This document shows, in pieces, positions 1 through 13,121 of a stretch of 64,000 nucleotides of DNA (its first letter is position 1; each line of letters starts with the position of its first letter). Location: the NCBI RefSeq assembly GCF_037975245.1, contig NC_092564.1, forward strand, positions 25,785,484 through 25,849,483, in the 5' to 3' direction. Source of the DNA: Apostichopus japonicus. Its lineage: Eukaryota > Echinodermata > Holothuroidea > Aspidochirotida > Stichopodidae. The position numbers and the translations under genes are program-made. The notes under the pieces were generated by a model. It did not search any database. It was given only the letters and a program-made list of their open reading frames with translations, and had not been told where the DNA came from.

Positions 1-530
1 ACAGGGTGTGACAAAGTGATGGTGAGCCAAGCATTGCGGCTTTCTTTGATAACAAAGTCCATTCAGAGTTTAAGAGGCCGAGTTCCTTTAACCATCTCAA
101 ATGACATGTTTTCAAAGGTTTCAGGAAACTTGATAAACTACAGTACTATGTATACACAGTTGATACATCTCTTCTATTATTTTACTGGTCTCAAGATTGC
201 CTACAGATTGTGAACCAGGTCTGTGAGTTTACCTCGCAGCTTCTAGGAATACCAACATTTTTTTTTTTTCATTTTCTTTTTCAGCACTATTTTTTTTTCT
301 TTTCATTTTACCACTTGTCATTTAGCCTTTGAAGTTCAGATCCTGCTAGGATCGAAACGTCAGGCCAACTTACTTTTACACATTCTCCTACGTGTAAGCA
401 GTTTGCTAACAGTTTTATTTTAACATTTTATCATCACAGCGACACAGCACAAATATTTCTCTAACATTTACTTAGATCTCCTACAGTACTGGTAAGTGCT
501 CTAAATCTTTAATGTTTAATAGAGCTGCAG

Positions 531-706
531 TCATCATCTCCATATATGATGTACAGGTACACACACCATACAGAGATATAAAATAGTGTTGAATTCAACC
601 ATACAGGTACACACACCATACAGGTACTGTACACACACATCATCTCCATATATGATGTACAGGTACACACACCATAGAGATATAAAATATAATGTTGAAT
701 TCATAA
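531..706. repeat. Imperfect tandem duplication, about 106-bp period
   Basis: A segment beginning CATCATCTCCATATATGATG and ending near GTTGAATTCA occurs at 531-597 and again at 638-706. Between the copies is a further partial repeat of the GTACAGGTACACACACCATA motif. No coding signal. Confidence 0.8.
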
Positions 707-859
707 ACTTATCTATTATCACAAATAGCAATTACACGGGTAAGATTGGCCATGTCAGGATGACGGCAATATTGAACACAAATGGAAGTTTTCCTAACAC
801 TGCCATTTATCATTCCATACTTCTTGCAATTTTCACAAATTACTTGCTGTTATTTTTTT

Positions 860-3800
860 CTATACAGGTAATAGGCTCTGTGGCTCATAAACAGGAGAAG
901 CTTGAGGAGATCTAACTGTACGGTAAGTAATACCAGAGGGTAAACATTGAATAGTATACATGTATGGCATATCTTGGCCTGAGTATGGAGAGAATCTACA
1001 CTCACTAGGCTGGTCACCGTCTTCTGAGGTCACCGATAGGTCACTCCTCATGCAGTCTTCACTTCCAGGAGGATAGTTTTCTGACAAAGTCTGGAAATAT
1101 TAAAAGAGAAATTATACAGATCATGATGTATAACTGAGAGTTACAACTTCATTACACATATTACGGTAACGGCAGGGCATTACAACAGTAATGACACATT
1201 ACAGTATACTGATTTCAAGATTGAACATCAAATTTATATTACATGTGAAAAGGGATTCATTGATCCAATGTTTTACTTCCGCAAGATTCTGACGGAAAAT
1301 GAAGGCGGACTCATATGCTTGAAAGCTTAAAAAGATGCCACCAATTTGCACATTTGCACACATTTTACATGAAAGAACGAAAATGCTCCAAGTCAAAAAG
1401 CCTTAGACGTCCCCCTCCACTGGCCTTTGAATCCAACACCCACATTAACACCCCCTACATTAACACCACCTACATTAACACCACCTACATTAACACCCCA
1501 AAAAGACTCCAAATTTCTTTCTCTAACCTCCCTCCTCTCTAGGACTGTGCAGTTCTACAGTATGCCTTAAATAAGACTGTTGACAATGATGCACCAAGTC
1601 AAAGAGCCGAAGACCTCCCCCTCCTCTGGCCTTTGAATTCAACATCTACATTAACACCACCTACATTAACACCAACTACGTTAACACCACAAACCAGACT
1701 CCCGATTTCTTTCTCTAACTAACCTCCATCCTCTCCAGAACTGCGCAGTTCTATGCCTTATATAAGACTGTTGACAATGATGCACCATTACTGAATATAT
1801 ATACAAAATCTCCACTATCCCTTGGAGAGAGTTTTGTTCTTTTGTTTTCAACAATCAAGGCATTGCAACTTGTACTAGCAAACCAACACAGACTTATCAT
1901 ACTCTGGCTACTTGGGAAGAGGTCACTGATTTGAATTTGTTGTAAGTACTTTACAAACCAAACAACAATTTTTCAAAGCTACTTGTTTATATGTCAAACA
2001 GTACTGAGTATAGTACACTTACAATTGTTTGTGTGGACTATTTGAAATCATATTTCACCAGATGTGCTGTACAGTTCTATAGCTACTGTACAGTAAAGAG
2101 AACTTATACTGTAGGAACTTGTCATTGCTAAGAACACCATATTAATAAAGCTTCTTCAGGTCTACATAGCTTACCAAGCCTTACAAGAGCATTAATCTTT
2201 AGTTTTGTTACACATTCACTTATTACTTGATTCATGAGGCCAACAAACCTGTTGCTTGACTATTAAAATTTAGACTGGAAGAAAATCTCAATCTTAACTT
2301 GGCTCGAATAACAACAACACATTTTGTCTGTTGTTCACCCAAAATACCGCAATAGCAAAGCATGTCTATTTATTCTTGAAAAAAATGGGTGGCCCAAAGC
2401 TTCAGTAAGTGTTGCATTCTGCCTCCTTTAGAACAATCCCAATTTATTGTTCAAAAACAGGTTTAAACACATATAACCTATCCATTCTGAATGTAAATTA
2501 TGTCAAAGTATTTAGAGAGGTGTACTGACATTCCAGCATACTGTAGTGTATTGTCAGTGTCTTTGAAAGTGATACTGAACCCAGAGATTAATCCACATGT
2601 TAATGAAGTCTACAATATATTACGCTACAGTATTGCAATAGCTAACAGTCAGGAATGGTCACAGAAAAGTGAGACTACATCTGGAACTCCATAACACACA
2701 CAAAGTAATGTGTGTGGGCTAAAAACAGCCATAAAAAGACTTTAAAAATGTCATTATAGACTGATAGTTGCTTTCTGTTTAAAAGTCAAAACTTACGATT
2801 GAATTCCAGCAGAGGTGTCAAGTGTTAGGACTTCTTTATCACATTGAAAACACAGACATAGTCACCCTACTGTACCTTATGGTCAAAATAAAGCATCCAT
2901 AGTGCAACATCATAGACCTACATGACATACGTTTGCTCAAACTTTGAAATTATGAGAATGTGTCGATTGACTATCCAGGTAGAAGGGAAATGAGACGTTT
3001 TTTTCTTTGGGGGTGGGTGTCGGTGGGGGAGGCTCAATATCTCCTTGTTTCACATTATGTCTGCAGAGTCATATTACGTATGAGCATATTAAACACCTGC
3101 TACTTCCAATTGAAGTTGTGTTACAGCACCAAGGGCATTATAAAGGGAAACTACACACTGTCATTATTTCTCTACAGCGCTCAGCACACAATATTCCGTT
3201 TGTCTAAAATATTCTCAAACAAACAACTCCAGCGCTTACTAGCAGTAGCTCCACGTACATTCATTCAAGGTAGCCCACTATCGGCATTTTCCAGAGATAT
3301 CACGTCACAATAATCTGACTGTACCCGCCCACCCCCTCTCGATCCCCATCCTTCCACCCACCCACTCACCTCAAGTACACAGCAGTAGCTTATTAGCTAC
3401 TTCAAGGCTGCTATAGACTGTAATAACTAGTATTGTATAATATCAGGTACCATGCCACCACAATTCTCACCTACAGTATAGTCAAAATGGCTGGTGTGCT
3501 AACCAATTTAATTTCATGCGATAGCGGAGACGTACTGGGAAACTCGGGTAAACACACACAGTACTAACTGTAGAGTGCAGTTAGTATTGAATGTACAGTC
3601 ACTTCTGTTCAATCTGTAAAGCACTGATATGTTACCCTGACTGAATTTTTCCAGCTCAGGTACTTGGCTCAACAACATGAATTTATCTACACTCCTGTTG
3701 GTAGACATCATGAGTGCACACTATAACAGAGTTACACAGTTAAAATACATTAATACATTGTACAGGCAGGATGTTGTATGCCCAACAATTCAGATAACAA

Positions 3801-6315
3801 CATTTTGTTAGTGTTGGAGAGAATATATACTGCACACAGTACTACACTTATGGTACATGGTATTGAGCTATGCAGCCTGGTTCCCAAACTGTACTGTACA
3901 TTATGATGCAGTACCTTACACGTTGAAGGAACTATAATAACTACATCCATGGAGTAGATGTAGTGTAGTTTAGCACTGCTGAACGTGTGCAAAATTGAGT
4001 GTACAAATCAAGTAGAGAAATTAGCTTGTCGAAGAGGACAGAGAGACAAAGATTCACTACTGTACACGTCAGGGTTTCAGTAGTGAAACACACACTGTAC
4101 AGCAGCATGTACACTGTACTGCAAATACAGTAGAGTACAAAGAGGCAGCTACATGGATTTTCCCTGCACTTTCAATTCTTTCAGTCGAACCCCCAAAACT
4201 AACTGGTTTGGGTATTTACGAACGACGATACTTACAGTACCTGTCTCCTTTACCTATGCACCCCTATCTACCTAGCCTAATAACTGGTAACAGCCTTGCA
4301 CTGCACCCTCAATGACCCTATCTAAACCAAAAAGCAAGGGAACACCGAATCCCGAAGTCACTATGTCCCTGAGGTCACTACGTATGTTACCAGCTATTAG
4401 GCCAAGTACTGTATATACTTAGGTGTTCGTAGGAAGAGGAGACAGGTTAGTGAGAAGTGAAGTAAATCGATGTGCTCAGTCAATCCTGGCCAGTTCATAC
4501 CCCTCTATTTACCCACTTAGGGTAACTGGTAACACAGAGGGAGCTAGGCATATTCAGTATACCATACTGTCTGTCAGATGGCATACTGTAGGTCTGGTCT
4601 GAAACAAGCATTTAAATGTGAACAAGAATATTGAAGATCTCCAAAGTGAGTGGGATGTTACAAGATAGGTCAAATATAGTAGAACAACAAAGGATGCAAT
4701 ACTAGCCTTAACTCTTCAAAACTCACACTTAAATTGTGTGCAACTTTATATTGATGGTCCGGTAAGGTAACCTCTGCACACTGTTTGTATGCATGTATAC
4801 ATAGCCTACACAGGGCATGGTTGCAATGGTAAGTTACTTAAACAATTGCACACTGTAAAGCAATATACAACTTGATATGTTCGCACCCACAATTTGTAGG
4901 GCATCTCCTTTGGGTGTCATGCAAGACAAGGCAAAAAAAAAAGGGTTGGCCTCTTAGAGTTTTCTCTAAGACTAATAAGCACTGTAAGCTAATACCTGCA
5001 TACAGTACAGTACTGTAGAACCAAAAAAAAGAAGAGGTTTGTATACCTTCTTATAGTACTGTAACAAGGCAGATTATTCCAGTTGATAAAACCAATTAAT
5101 AAACCCACATTAAAGCTGTTATAAATTCTATGTCTGGGACTTCCAACTTCTTCTTTTTCTCATTTTATTTTCTTCTTGCTGTATTACAGCTGGTTTGCAT
5201 ATATTTAGTTGCCAATTACCCAGCAATCTTACCAAATCTCTCAGATGTTACTCAAAATGTATTGATTGCAATAAGAGACACTGTCCTACCTTTTATTGAG
5301 ATCTTGAAACTTTAATGATGAGTACAGTGACTAATGATTCAATTCCAAAACATTTTCATTGCATAGGCACTGTGTCCATGTATATCATCCATATATAATG
5401 CTAATTATTGCAAATTTTTGACTGCTTTCCAAATTTTTTCTTTGAACACTGATCACGAAACTTGACGATCCCAGCTTTAATTCGACTACTGTACATATGT
5501 ATTGGAGTTACAGTACTCAGAGTACAGGAATCAGTATCATGGACTAACTCAACATGTCCGTTGACAACAGACTTTACAACCCACCAACATGACTGCACTG
5601 TATTTATTTTATCAACTTGGCCAGCCTCCAAATCCTTACTACAAGTATTTTTTTTATTCCCACAGCAGTGCAACCTGATTCTGGGCATATGATCAAGGAT
5701 TATAATCAGTGTTGAAGACATTCATGGTTTTATCTACAGTATTTCAATTTCCTATATATGCTACTTTATTTCAACCAAGTTGATAACATTGGCAGAATAT
5801 TTCAAACCTTTGCCAAATTTTGCCTTTTCGATTACATGGAATGACAACTTGGCCAGATGCGTTTACGGAAAGACGTGCAAAATACTGCCATCAGCAACCG
5901 AGTCTGTTAAGTACGTCATTTGCATAATTCATATCTGCAAGGCACCCACCAACGGCAACCTACCATTTGAAAGCAACACCCAAGAACTTTTATTATATTT
6001 ATAATACTCCCTGACTGCAGTATTAAACCTACATGGAAAACAACCAAAAGGGGGGAAAAAAAAAACTTTTTGACAAATCAAATTTCCATACCATACTTGA
6101 AATGACCCAGCTTTCCGAAAGTCCCAGGAAAAAATTGTGATTCAAAGCTTTGGTATGTAGGTTATATGGTTGCATTCTTTGACATTTATGTATTTTCCTG
6201 TGAGAAAAAAAATACTTACAGGAGGTGAACCTCTCTCCGATTTGACTTGAGGTGAGGTGCTGTTCGACCAGAGGTCACTCTGTTGCTCCATGTTGGTATG
6301 GGAAAAATCCTCCAT
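860..6315 (-). CDS. Probable 5' coding exons of an unrecognised gene, possibly a transcription regulator
   Basis: Two minus-strand exons join in frame. The first coding exon, 6380-6220, follows a clean acceptor (TTTGCAG), has an ATG at 6315 after a short leader, encodes 32 residues and ends at a GTAAGT donor in phase 0. The next exon starts at 1090 after TATTTCCAG and continues in phase 0 as TLSENYPPGSEDC. It stays open to a TAG at 860-862. Its 3' edge is uncertain: it may end at that stop or at a weak donor near 936 or 863, with later exons outside the window. The peptide is rich in Ser, Pro and acidic residues and has no fold I recognise. The segment PQVKSERGSPP contains a sumoylation-like VKSE motif, which is common in transcription-factor N-termini. 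That is only a hint. Function is unknown. Confidence 0.45.
1386..1787. repeat. About 200-bp tandem duplication with internal 15-bp repeats
   Basis: Two copies start with CCAAGTCAAA (1388 and 1592) and end GACTGTTGACAATGATGCAC (about 1576-1595 and 1768-1787). Each contains a small array of a 15-bp unit, TACATTAACACCACC, with three to four repeats. Both copies have a pyrimidine tract followed by AG on the plus strand, but the following sequence has stops in all frames, so this is not an exon. Confidence 0.8.
4241..4453. repeat. Imperfect inverted repeat with arms of about 55-65 bp
   Basis: The left arm, about 4241-4293, runs from CCTGTCTCCT to GCCTAATAACTGGTAAC. The reverse complement of about 4388-4453 has the same order of blocks (CCTGTCTCCT ... 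GGCCTAATAGCTGGTAAC). The loop is about 95 bp. It may be a decayed foldback element or MITE. No target-site duplication was identified. Confidence 0.6.
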
Positions 6316-6380
6316 ACTCTCTCTGGCTCACACTCCAACCCGTTGTTCAGAAAAATATGCTACTCATGTAAAACTGCTAC

Positions 6381-8110
6381 CTGCAAAGAACAAAATTTAA
6401 ACATAATTTTACTTTTTCTTTGCTTTCTACTTGTCATGGGAAGATTAAAAATTGTCTAGACAGATTTGTTTGCAAACCTGCATAGAGACTAAGAGTTAGT
6501 GCTACACCTACTTTCCAATGTGTAAGTGAACTACAGTATTTAAGTTAACATTGTGGATATTGCTCATACAGTATGTATAGTGTCACATACTGTACATTAA
6601 TGTACAAGTGTTTAATAGCACAGATCTAGGGAGAATTGTTGCACAGTTTTACAGGTACTGCATTTGTGTAGGGACGTACACAGTAACTCTATACACTACA
6701 CCATACTTAGTATGTACACGCTGTACATTAAACATACAGGTGCAAATGTATTTGTTCTTGTGTAAACGTATGACAGGGTTTCTGAATGTATCCTGTATGG
6801 AATGAATGTGACCTTGCCAATATGTACGAAAACTCTAGATTAGTAAGATTACTTGTAAAGAATTTTAAGAATATTTATTCGGTGGTGGTTAACAGATTGT
6901 ACAGGTCCAATAGCACGGTAAAACACCTTTTTAACATGTATTGTACCTGTGTTATAAATGGCATTGTTTGAACCATACATACTGTTCATAGAGAAAGAAG
7001 CACCTGAGACACTATACTACAGTAGTACTGCAGCGACTGTACAGTAGTACAACGTGTGCAATACACAAACTGAGAACAATGACGTAAAAGTGGCTTCCTA
7101 GTAATGGAGGTTCACAAAAGTAATCACACACACCGCATAATGTGATGTGTACAATGCACTGCATGAACAGTAGTGGGTCCTTACAGTAACAGAAATGTAA
7201 AAGCAACAATTGGTGTTACCCTCCTACAGATCTAATGCATTTGGGCGACATTGATTAACACGGTATCTTTTCTAGTTATTTTATCCACATTTCAATTGTC
7301 TGAAGCCGAAGGGAAGAAGGTAGGTGTCTGAACTCTTTCCTTCAATCCATAACTCCACCCCCTCCCTCCCCTCCCCCCCTACCCTCCCCTGTCTATAATC
7401 ATTGAAACGAATTGTTACTTAAGGCATTTCAAAACTGCTTCCACTGACTTTCTGCTAATTAAGTGCAGTTGTCTAATAATTTCAGTTCATCAGTACTGTA
7501 CAGCACAGCACATTACAGTATACTGTTTAAAGACTCCAAATGTTTGCTTGAATTGCCTGACATGTTGAAATGGCACTATGGCAAGAGACAGTTTTCCTCT
7601 ATCATTTCTTGGCTGTGGAATAGTTCCCAGGCCCAAATAAAGGTAACACATTAAAGCAATTTTCTTCAATCAATATCAATATATTATCAATATTCTTGGC
7701 ATTAAAGAAATATTGTTTGGGCTTTCAACCAGTGCTGCCTTTGATTCTCTTACTGCACTTGAACAACCTAAACAATTGGAATTAACACTAATTGAAGAGA
7801 AAGCTAAGCCTTTACATTAAGTAGACGCAGGGGGATTCCCCCTCCCCCCACCCCGTCCACAAGAAATGGCAACTGATCATTTTCCCCAACGTTACTTAAC
7901 TAAAGTTGAATTGCGGCAATTGCGAAAAACGACGCTTAACTTCAACAATGGACACAAAAATGTTAAACCAAATAACCAATGGTTCCCAAATGAAAAAGAT
8001 AGAACGTTGTTTATGTTTACCAACAGTACCATATTCGCTACACACCTTTTTGTTCACGCATATATGTAGTGATGTATATCGCAACTAGGTACGTTAAGCG
8101 ACACACTTAC
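6381..8110. other. Non-coding stretch, probable first intron
   Basis: It lies between the candidate untranslated exon and the first coding exon. No gene was recognised. It includes a pyrimidine-rich patch at about 7350-7395. Confidence 0.4.
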
Positions 8111-8330
8111 TGTGCTGTGCTAGACGGCCTACTGATAGTCTGTAGAGGTTTCGCCATTGGCTGATTCGCCCCATATTTTCCTGCCGAATTGTCGCAATGT
8201 TTCTCCGGAAGGAAGAATCGTAGAAGAAAAGTTTCCATTGTTTGATATATATGTTTCTTAGGTTTTACTAACACTCGCTGACTCGCTAGCACTGAGACAA
8301 CACCTACGTAGGTACTCACTCAGTTCAGCT
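8111..8330 (-). other. Candidate untranslated first exon of the minus-strand gene
   Basis: The minus strand ends at 8111 with a consensus donor (AGCACA|GTAAGTG). The next acceptor with the right orientation is at 6380. A 43-codon frame starting METFLLRFF lies inside this exon, but splicing to 6380 creates an immediate TAG. It would therefore be an upstream reading frame and not the main start. The transcription start is not visible; the upper boundary given is approximate. Confidence 0.4.
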
Positions 8331-8639
8331 GTAAATTTCATTGTTTCGATTTCGCTTTTCATTCGGATTACTTTCATAAATTCGCTATATATATCGACCT
8401 TTTATCCATCGTTTTATTCCTTCTACGGAGATTTCAAGACTGTTGTTTTGATTCACGGATAATCAAGTTTTAATCATCGTTTTGTTCTTTGTACGGATAA
8501 TTATTATTGGGAGGCAATTAACTAATAGCCTCTACACAGTGGAACTGTGCCGAGGTGTTAAATTTGTTTGAGGAAATATCATTTCATTTTTGCCTTTGGA
8601 CATGACCTTCTGTATGCCAGTTCATAAACTAAATACGGT

Positions 8640-11170
8640 GAGTTTAATATTAATCTATTTTAACTCCCCCAAATAGTCCTACTATACTAGGAGAAGTTAC
8701 AGATCTACATACTTATGAACACAATCAGACACACTTTACAGCCAATCAAATTTGCCGTTGGGACTTACCAAAAAGTTAAGGCTGAATATCCAAGGAAAAA
8801 ACAGAAAAAAAACTCAACAATTTGCCCTATGAAAATGTACCCAACATGACCTTGTTAATTTCTCTTCACCAAGGAATGTAAAGCACATGCCTGGATACAA
8901 CACAGTTACAGTCTTAAGACGTGTGTATAGTACTGTACTCTTAATTACAGTCAACTCAACTCTCCCTGCCAGGGTTTATCACACTATGGAATTAACTTTC
9001 TCAATAACAATGGAAGACAATAATTGTGTTCTTTACAATTGTGTTGTATTGTGGTAGAGACCAAAATTGTCACACGTATGCTCAGGCATAGTTTGTTCAT
9101 TTTGACATATAATGATCATTATGGAGCAACTGTACTGTACAGTAATGCACTGCAGACCCAGGCAAACACATACCCTTCATTTTTCATCCAAAGTTGCCAT
9201 CATTCCACTAAGACCATCAAACTTCTTTTGTCTGAGTAATTCCACACTTCCTGGTTACAGCAACACCATTACTGTACGGCACACTACCTACCATTTATAA
9301 ATTGACCACTCAATACAAAGCAATACAGCAGCCAGCATATAAACCACTGACCATTGGCTGGAGTTGCAATCAAGCCTGCTTCTGCACAGCATAAATTTCT
9401 TGACCTGTCAAATCTGACATTTCCTTCTTGTATGCACAGTGCTGGGGAGAGCCAAGCCAAACTTTAATTTCCAAACCCTGCCTACACTGTTGGTTAGCCA
9501 GCAATGCATATCATGAAAAAAGAACAGTAAAAAAAATTCAACAGCAAGCAGCAGCAGCGTTGTACCTTGTACCGGGGAGATTGTTCATAACTGCTGCTTT
9601 TGTACAGAACGGTAGTATGGCAGAGCACTATTAAGTCTCTTCTGATGAACAGCCTTTAGCAACTTGCTTGCTTGGTAGATTTTGCATTTTTCCCTGCTGA
9701 GCTAGCTGCATAGTGAGCAACACTTCAACCAACCAAGAGAGAGTCAATCAACAGCAGCGTTGGCTTTCACCCCCAATATCTGGTTATTGCTTTGGAAAGT
9801 AATGAACTGTGGTCTCTGTATGTGATTGAGTGTAGTAGTACATGTGTGAAGGCATAGTTGATGCCGTGGTGGTCTTATATACGGTGGTACTGTATGCTAC
9901 TGCTGCTGCTGTACAATAATTATTCACTGCATGTCAAGTTAAGATAACAACGCACACACAAATCCACCACCAGTGCTGCTTATAACTTCTTGGAAGTGGT
10001 GCACAGTAGATTAACTGGAAACTCACAACACTGTATTAAATGATGGTAGTAATGTTTAAAGGGTGTTGTGCTATCATCGGTACAATAATATTTTACTCCT
10101 CTCAATTAGAGAATTACAAAGTGTTGATATAAAAGTTGATATGAACACGGAAAGTTTCATTTTTTTTCCCCACTAGTACTGACAAAACCAAATCTAGTTG
10201 GATAAGCAGAGACACTAGGTTCTATTACAAATTAATGATGTTCATTTCATGTTGTTTAACTATTAATATATTCTACAGGTCTCTATAACTACTGTATATA
10301 TACATTTGCCAATATGCAATATATCAATATACTATATTAGTATAGTATAAATTACTTTAAATTGATTCAGCAAATAATTGAAGGCTTAGGCTCTAGTACC
10401 TAACCAAGCACAATATGGTGTAACACACATATCACATGGATGCCAACAAGAGTTCCAGGCAGTCTTACAGACTGTTACTAAACTAAAGTTTGCACTTGAT
10501 CATACCAGGACGCCCAGCCTCCTTCATTTTAGCTAAATGAATGTCAATTAGTGAGTTATTAATGAAACCCTCAGTTATAGATTTTTTTGTGATCCATGTA
10601 ATCGATGGTAATAGGCCTAACATTCTGTTATATCTGATAATAAAGATATGTATCAAACTAACATTCTGCTATTTCTGATAATAAAGATATTTATCAAACA
10701 CTGCTTTCAAAGCATTTGTTCAATTCTCAATCCTCTACAACTTTATTGGTTTTTATTCAAACATACAACTTTTAGGAAACTGGGGAACTAATCATTCCCT
10801 TTGATGCTCATTTTGTGGTTTGCTCTTTAAGGTTGCCATGGCAACAGGGCCTTGGCAAAATGTTTAAAAGTACTCGACATTTAGTGAGCAAGACTAAAAA
10901 TCGACTCGTCAAAACGCAAAATTTACTCGCCACTATTATCGCTTTTAGTCTCCATACAGTACTTGTAGTATAGTAAATCAGAAAACGAAACATTCAGAGG
11001 TTCCGATGTCTAAACATATTCTTAGCGTGATAAGCCATCCATGGTATTATTCATGAACTTGTGCACACAAAACTAATGTTGACTAATGTGGCAACATGTA
11101 AAGGAAGGTACTGGGACTCAGTTATTTTGTTGACAAAGTCTATTTAGTGACATCATATAATTAACTTTTG
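8640..11170. other. Intergenic or upstream DNA, no gene recognised
   Basis: Only short frames without family resemblance or splice context were seen. The stretch has AT-rich patches (about 10260-10370) and one palindromic X-box-like site at 10832. Confidence 0.5.
10832..10845. promoter_or_regulatory. Perfect 14-bp palindrome matching the RFX X-box consensus
   Basis: GTTGCCATGGCAAC is a perfect palindrome and fits the general X-box form (two GTTNCC-type half-sites). RFX factors bind such sites upstream of ciliary and other genes. There is no adjacent gene to assign it to, so function is only a possibility. Confidence 0.35.
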
Positions 11171-11177
11171 CACTTGA

Positions 11178-11715
11178 ATGGTCCCAAAATAAACTCAAAA
11201 GTTTATTTGCCCCCCAAAAATTAAACCCCAAAAAATGTGGGCCCAAAATTATTGGGCTAAAAAACTCTGGCCCAAGAATGTGTACCAAAATGCAATTGAG
11301 GTGGAAATAAAATTTGGGCCCACCAGACCTAAAAATCTGTGTAACATTTTTGGGCCCGAAAAAAGTAGGCCTACATGTACCACCTACTAACCAACCACTG
11401 TACTCCAAGTTTGGATACAACCAATTTATGGTTGTGGAAATATTTTATAATTTTGGGCCCTCCCCAAACATTGGTTCCAATTAAATTCTGGAGCTAAATG
11501 GTCACAAAAATATTTGGCGCAAACAAACAATCACAAATATATTTGCCGCCCAAAAATTTAACCCCAAAAAAGGTGGGCCCAAATGGCCCCATAAATCTTG
11601 GGTCCACAAGTTTGGGCCCAAAAAATGTGTCTCAAAATGGATTTAAGGTGGACATAAATTCTGGGCCCAAAATTTTGTGCCTGGAATTTTGGGGACCCAA
11701 AAATGTAGGCCTAAT
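11178..11715. repeat. Diverged direct repeat of about 200 bp, rich in GGGCCCAAAA motifs
   Basis: Copy 1 (11178-11374) and copy 2 (11498-11715) share start (ATGGTC-CAAAA), middle (TTTAACCCCAAAAAA, GTGGGCCCAAA) and end (GTAGGCCTA). The open frame across copy 2 is a consequence of the repeat and has no recognisable domain. Confidence 0.75.
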
Positions 11716-12880
11716 TGTTGTTGCAAAGAACATGTACATCCTATATAACTACATCCCAATACAAAGTGTAATCGGGACGTTCAGTTGTTGCAGGGATATT
11801 GACATTTGAATTTTTGTTATGATAAGCCCCGCTCACTCATTAATATTTAAGAGATGGGAACCAGACCAATAGGGATCATCTACTCAGCATACTGTAGGAC
11901 ATCTATATACCAAGTATGACATTGATTCAACTTTAGTTTGTAGACATTTTTAAGAAGTTTACGTTTACATTAAGCCCCGCCCACTCATTAACATGCATTT
12001 TTCCAATTATCTATTCTTGTCTTTTAAATGCAAATGGTGCTCGAAAATGTCACTGTTACTCCATGACACTGCCTATAAAATCTAAGTGATCGTTTTCACA
12101 ATGAAAATCTTATGTTGACAAACAGCAATCTTGTCTCAAAACTTTTGTACATTTTGCAAATTATGACCAATAAATATGCTTCAATAAATAATTTAGATAT
12201 TTGGCAACCTTAACATTAAGTGTATCTGTGGTCTGCCACGAAACATTTTAGTTTTACGTTTGTTGTTTACAAACCTATTACATTACTATCCTACTGTTGT
12301 TACTTGTTAGTGTATGACACAGTGAAGCCGGACCAACTTGGCAGTTCCAAATGTCAGATGATCATGTACTGTGGATTTGATTTTCTGCATATCATCTCTA
12401 AAGGGGTCTTGTATCTTTCACTGTTGGATTTTTATACAGCAAAAATCGCTATATAGTGGTTACAACTTGTTAAAACAAGCTTTGTTTATTGTAGTAATCT
12501 AGTGCTCTAATATGTTAAATTCAGATGGGGATTTCCACATGTTTATTGTTAGTGGTACAGTATACTTTGGCCACTAGCACTATACTCCACTGTGTAATGG
12601 TTGCCAGCTATCAGCCCATCATAATATCAATGTTCAACAAACTTTTTTAATTGGTTTAGAAATGAATAAATGAACACAACATAATTAATAATAAATAGTA
12701 ACACTGGATTTTAAATGAAAATTTTGCTGTGTCTTTACAAATGGAGGGAATGTCAGTTGAACTTCATGAACAACCTCCATACATGAAAAGTTCCTGTATA
12801 TAATGCATGTACAGATAGCGAACCATTTTACACAGTTAATTCCCATTGAGATTTGACACTGACAAAAATCAGTTTACAAG

Positions 12881-13121
12881 GAGGAGGAGGAGGAGGAGGA
12901 GGAGGAGGAGGAGGACGAGGACGAGGACGAGGACGAGGAGGAGGAGGAGGAGGAGGAGGAGGAGGAGGAGGAGGAGGAGGAGGAGGAGGAGGAGGAGGAG
13001 GAGGAGGAGGAGGAGGAGGAGGAGGAGGAGGAGGAGGAGGAGGAGGAGGAGGAGGAGGAGGAGGAGGAGGAGGAGGAGGAGGAGGAGGAGGAGGAGGAGG
13101 AGGAGGAGGAGGAGGAGGAGG
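12881..13121 (+). repeat. (GGA)n microsatellite, about 240 bp, with a (GGACGA) interruption
   Basis: An almost pure polypurine GGA array with a short GAC-containing block near 12914-12938. Long open frames through it (poly-Gly, poly-Arg) are by-products of the repeat and not genes. Confidence 0.97.

Larger units (their letters stand above)
1091..6219. other. Non-coding stretch, probably a large intron of the minus-strand gene
   Basis: No convincing exon was seen. All open frames are short and without family resemblance. The stretch contains the tandem duplication at 1386-1787, the inverted repeat at 4241-4453 and many TACTGTA/TACAGTA motifs. Confidence 0.5.

Noticed and set aside
5130-5315. 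Hydrophobic 61-codon frame that could be a membrane peptide
   Set aside because: Low-complexity start, no splice or promoter context, inside a probable intron.
11498-11809. Plus-strand frame with repeated GPKN-like motifs
   Set aside because: Lies in a GGGCCCAAAA direct repeat, and the other repeat copy does not keep the frame.
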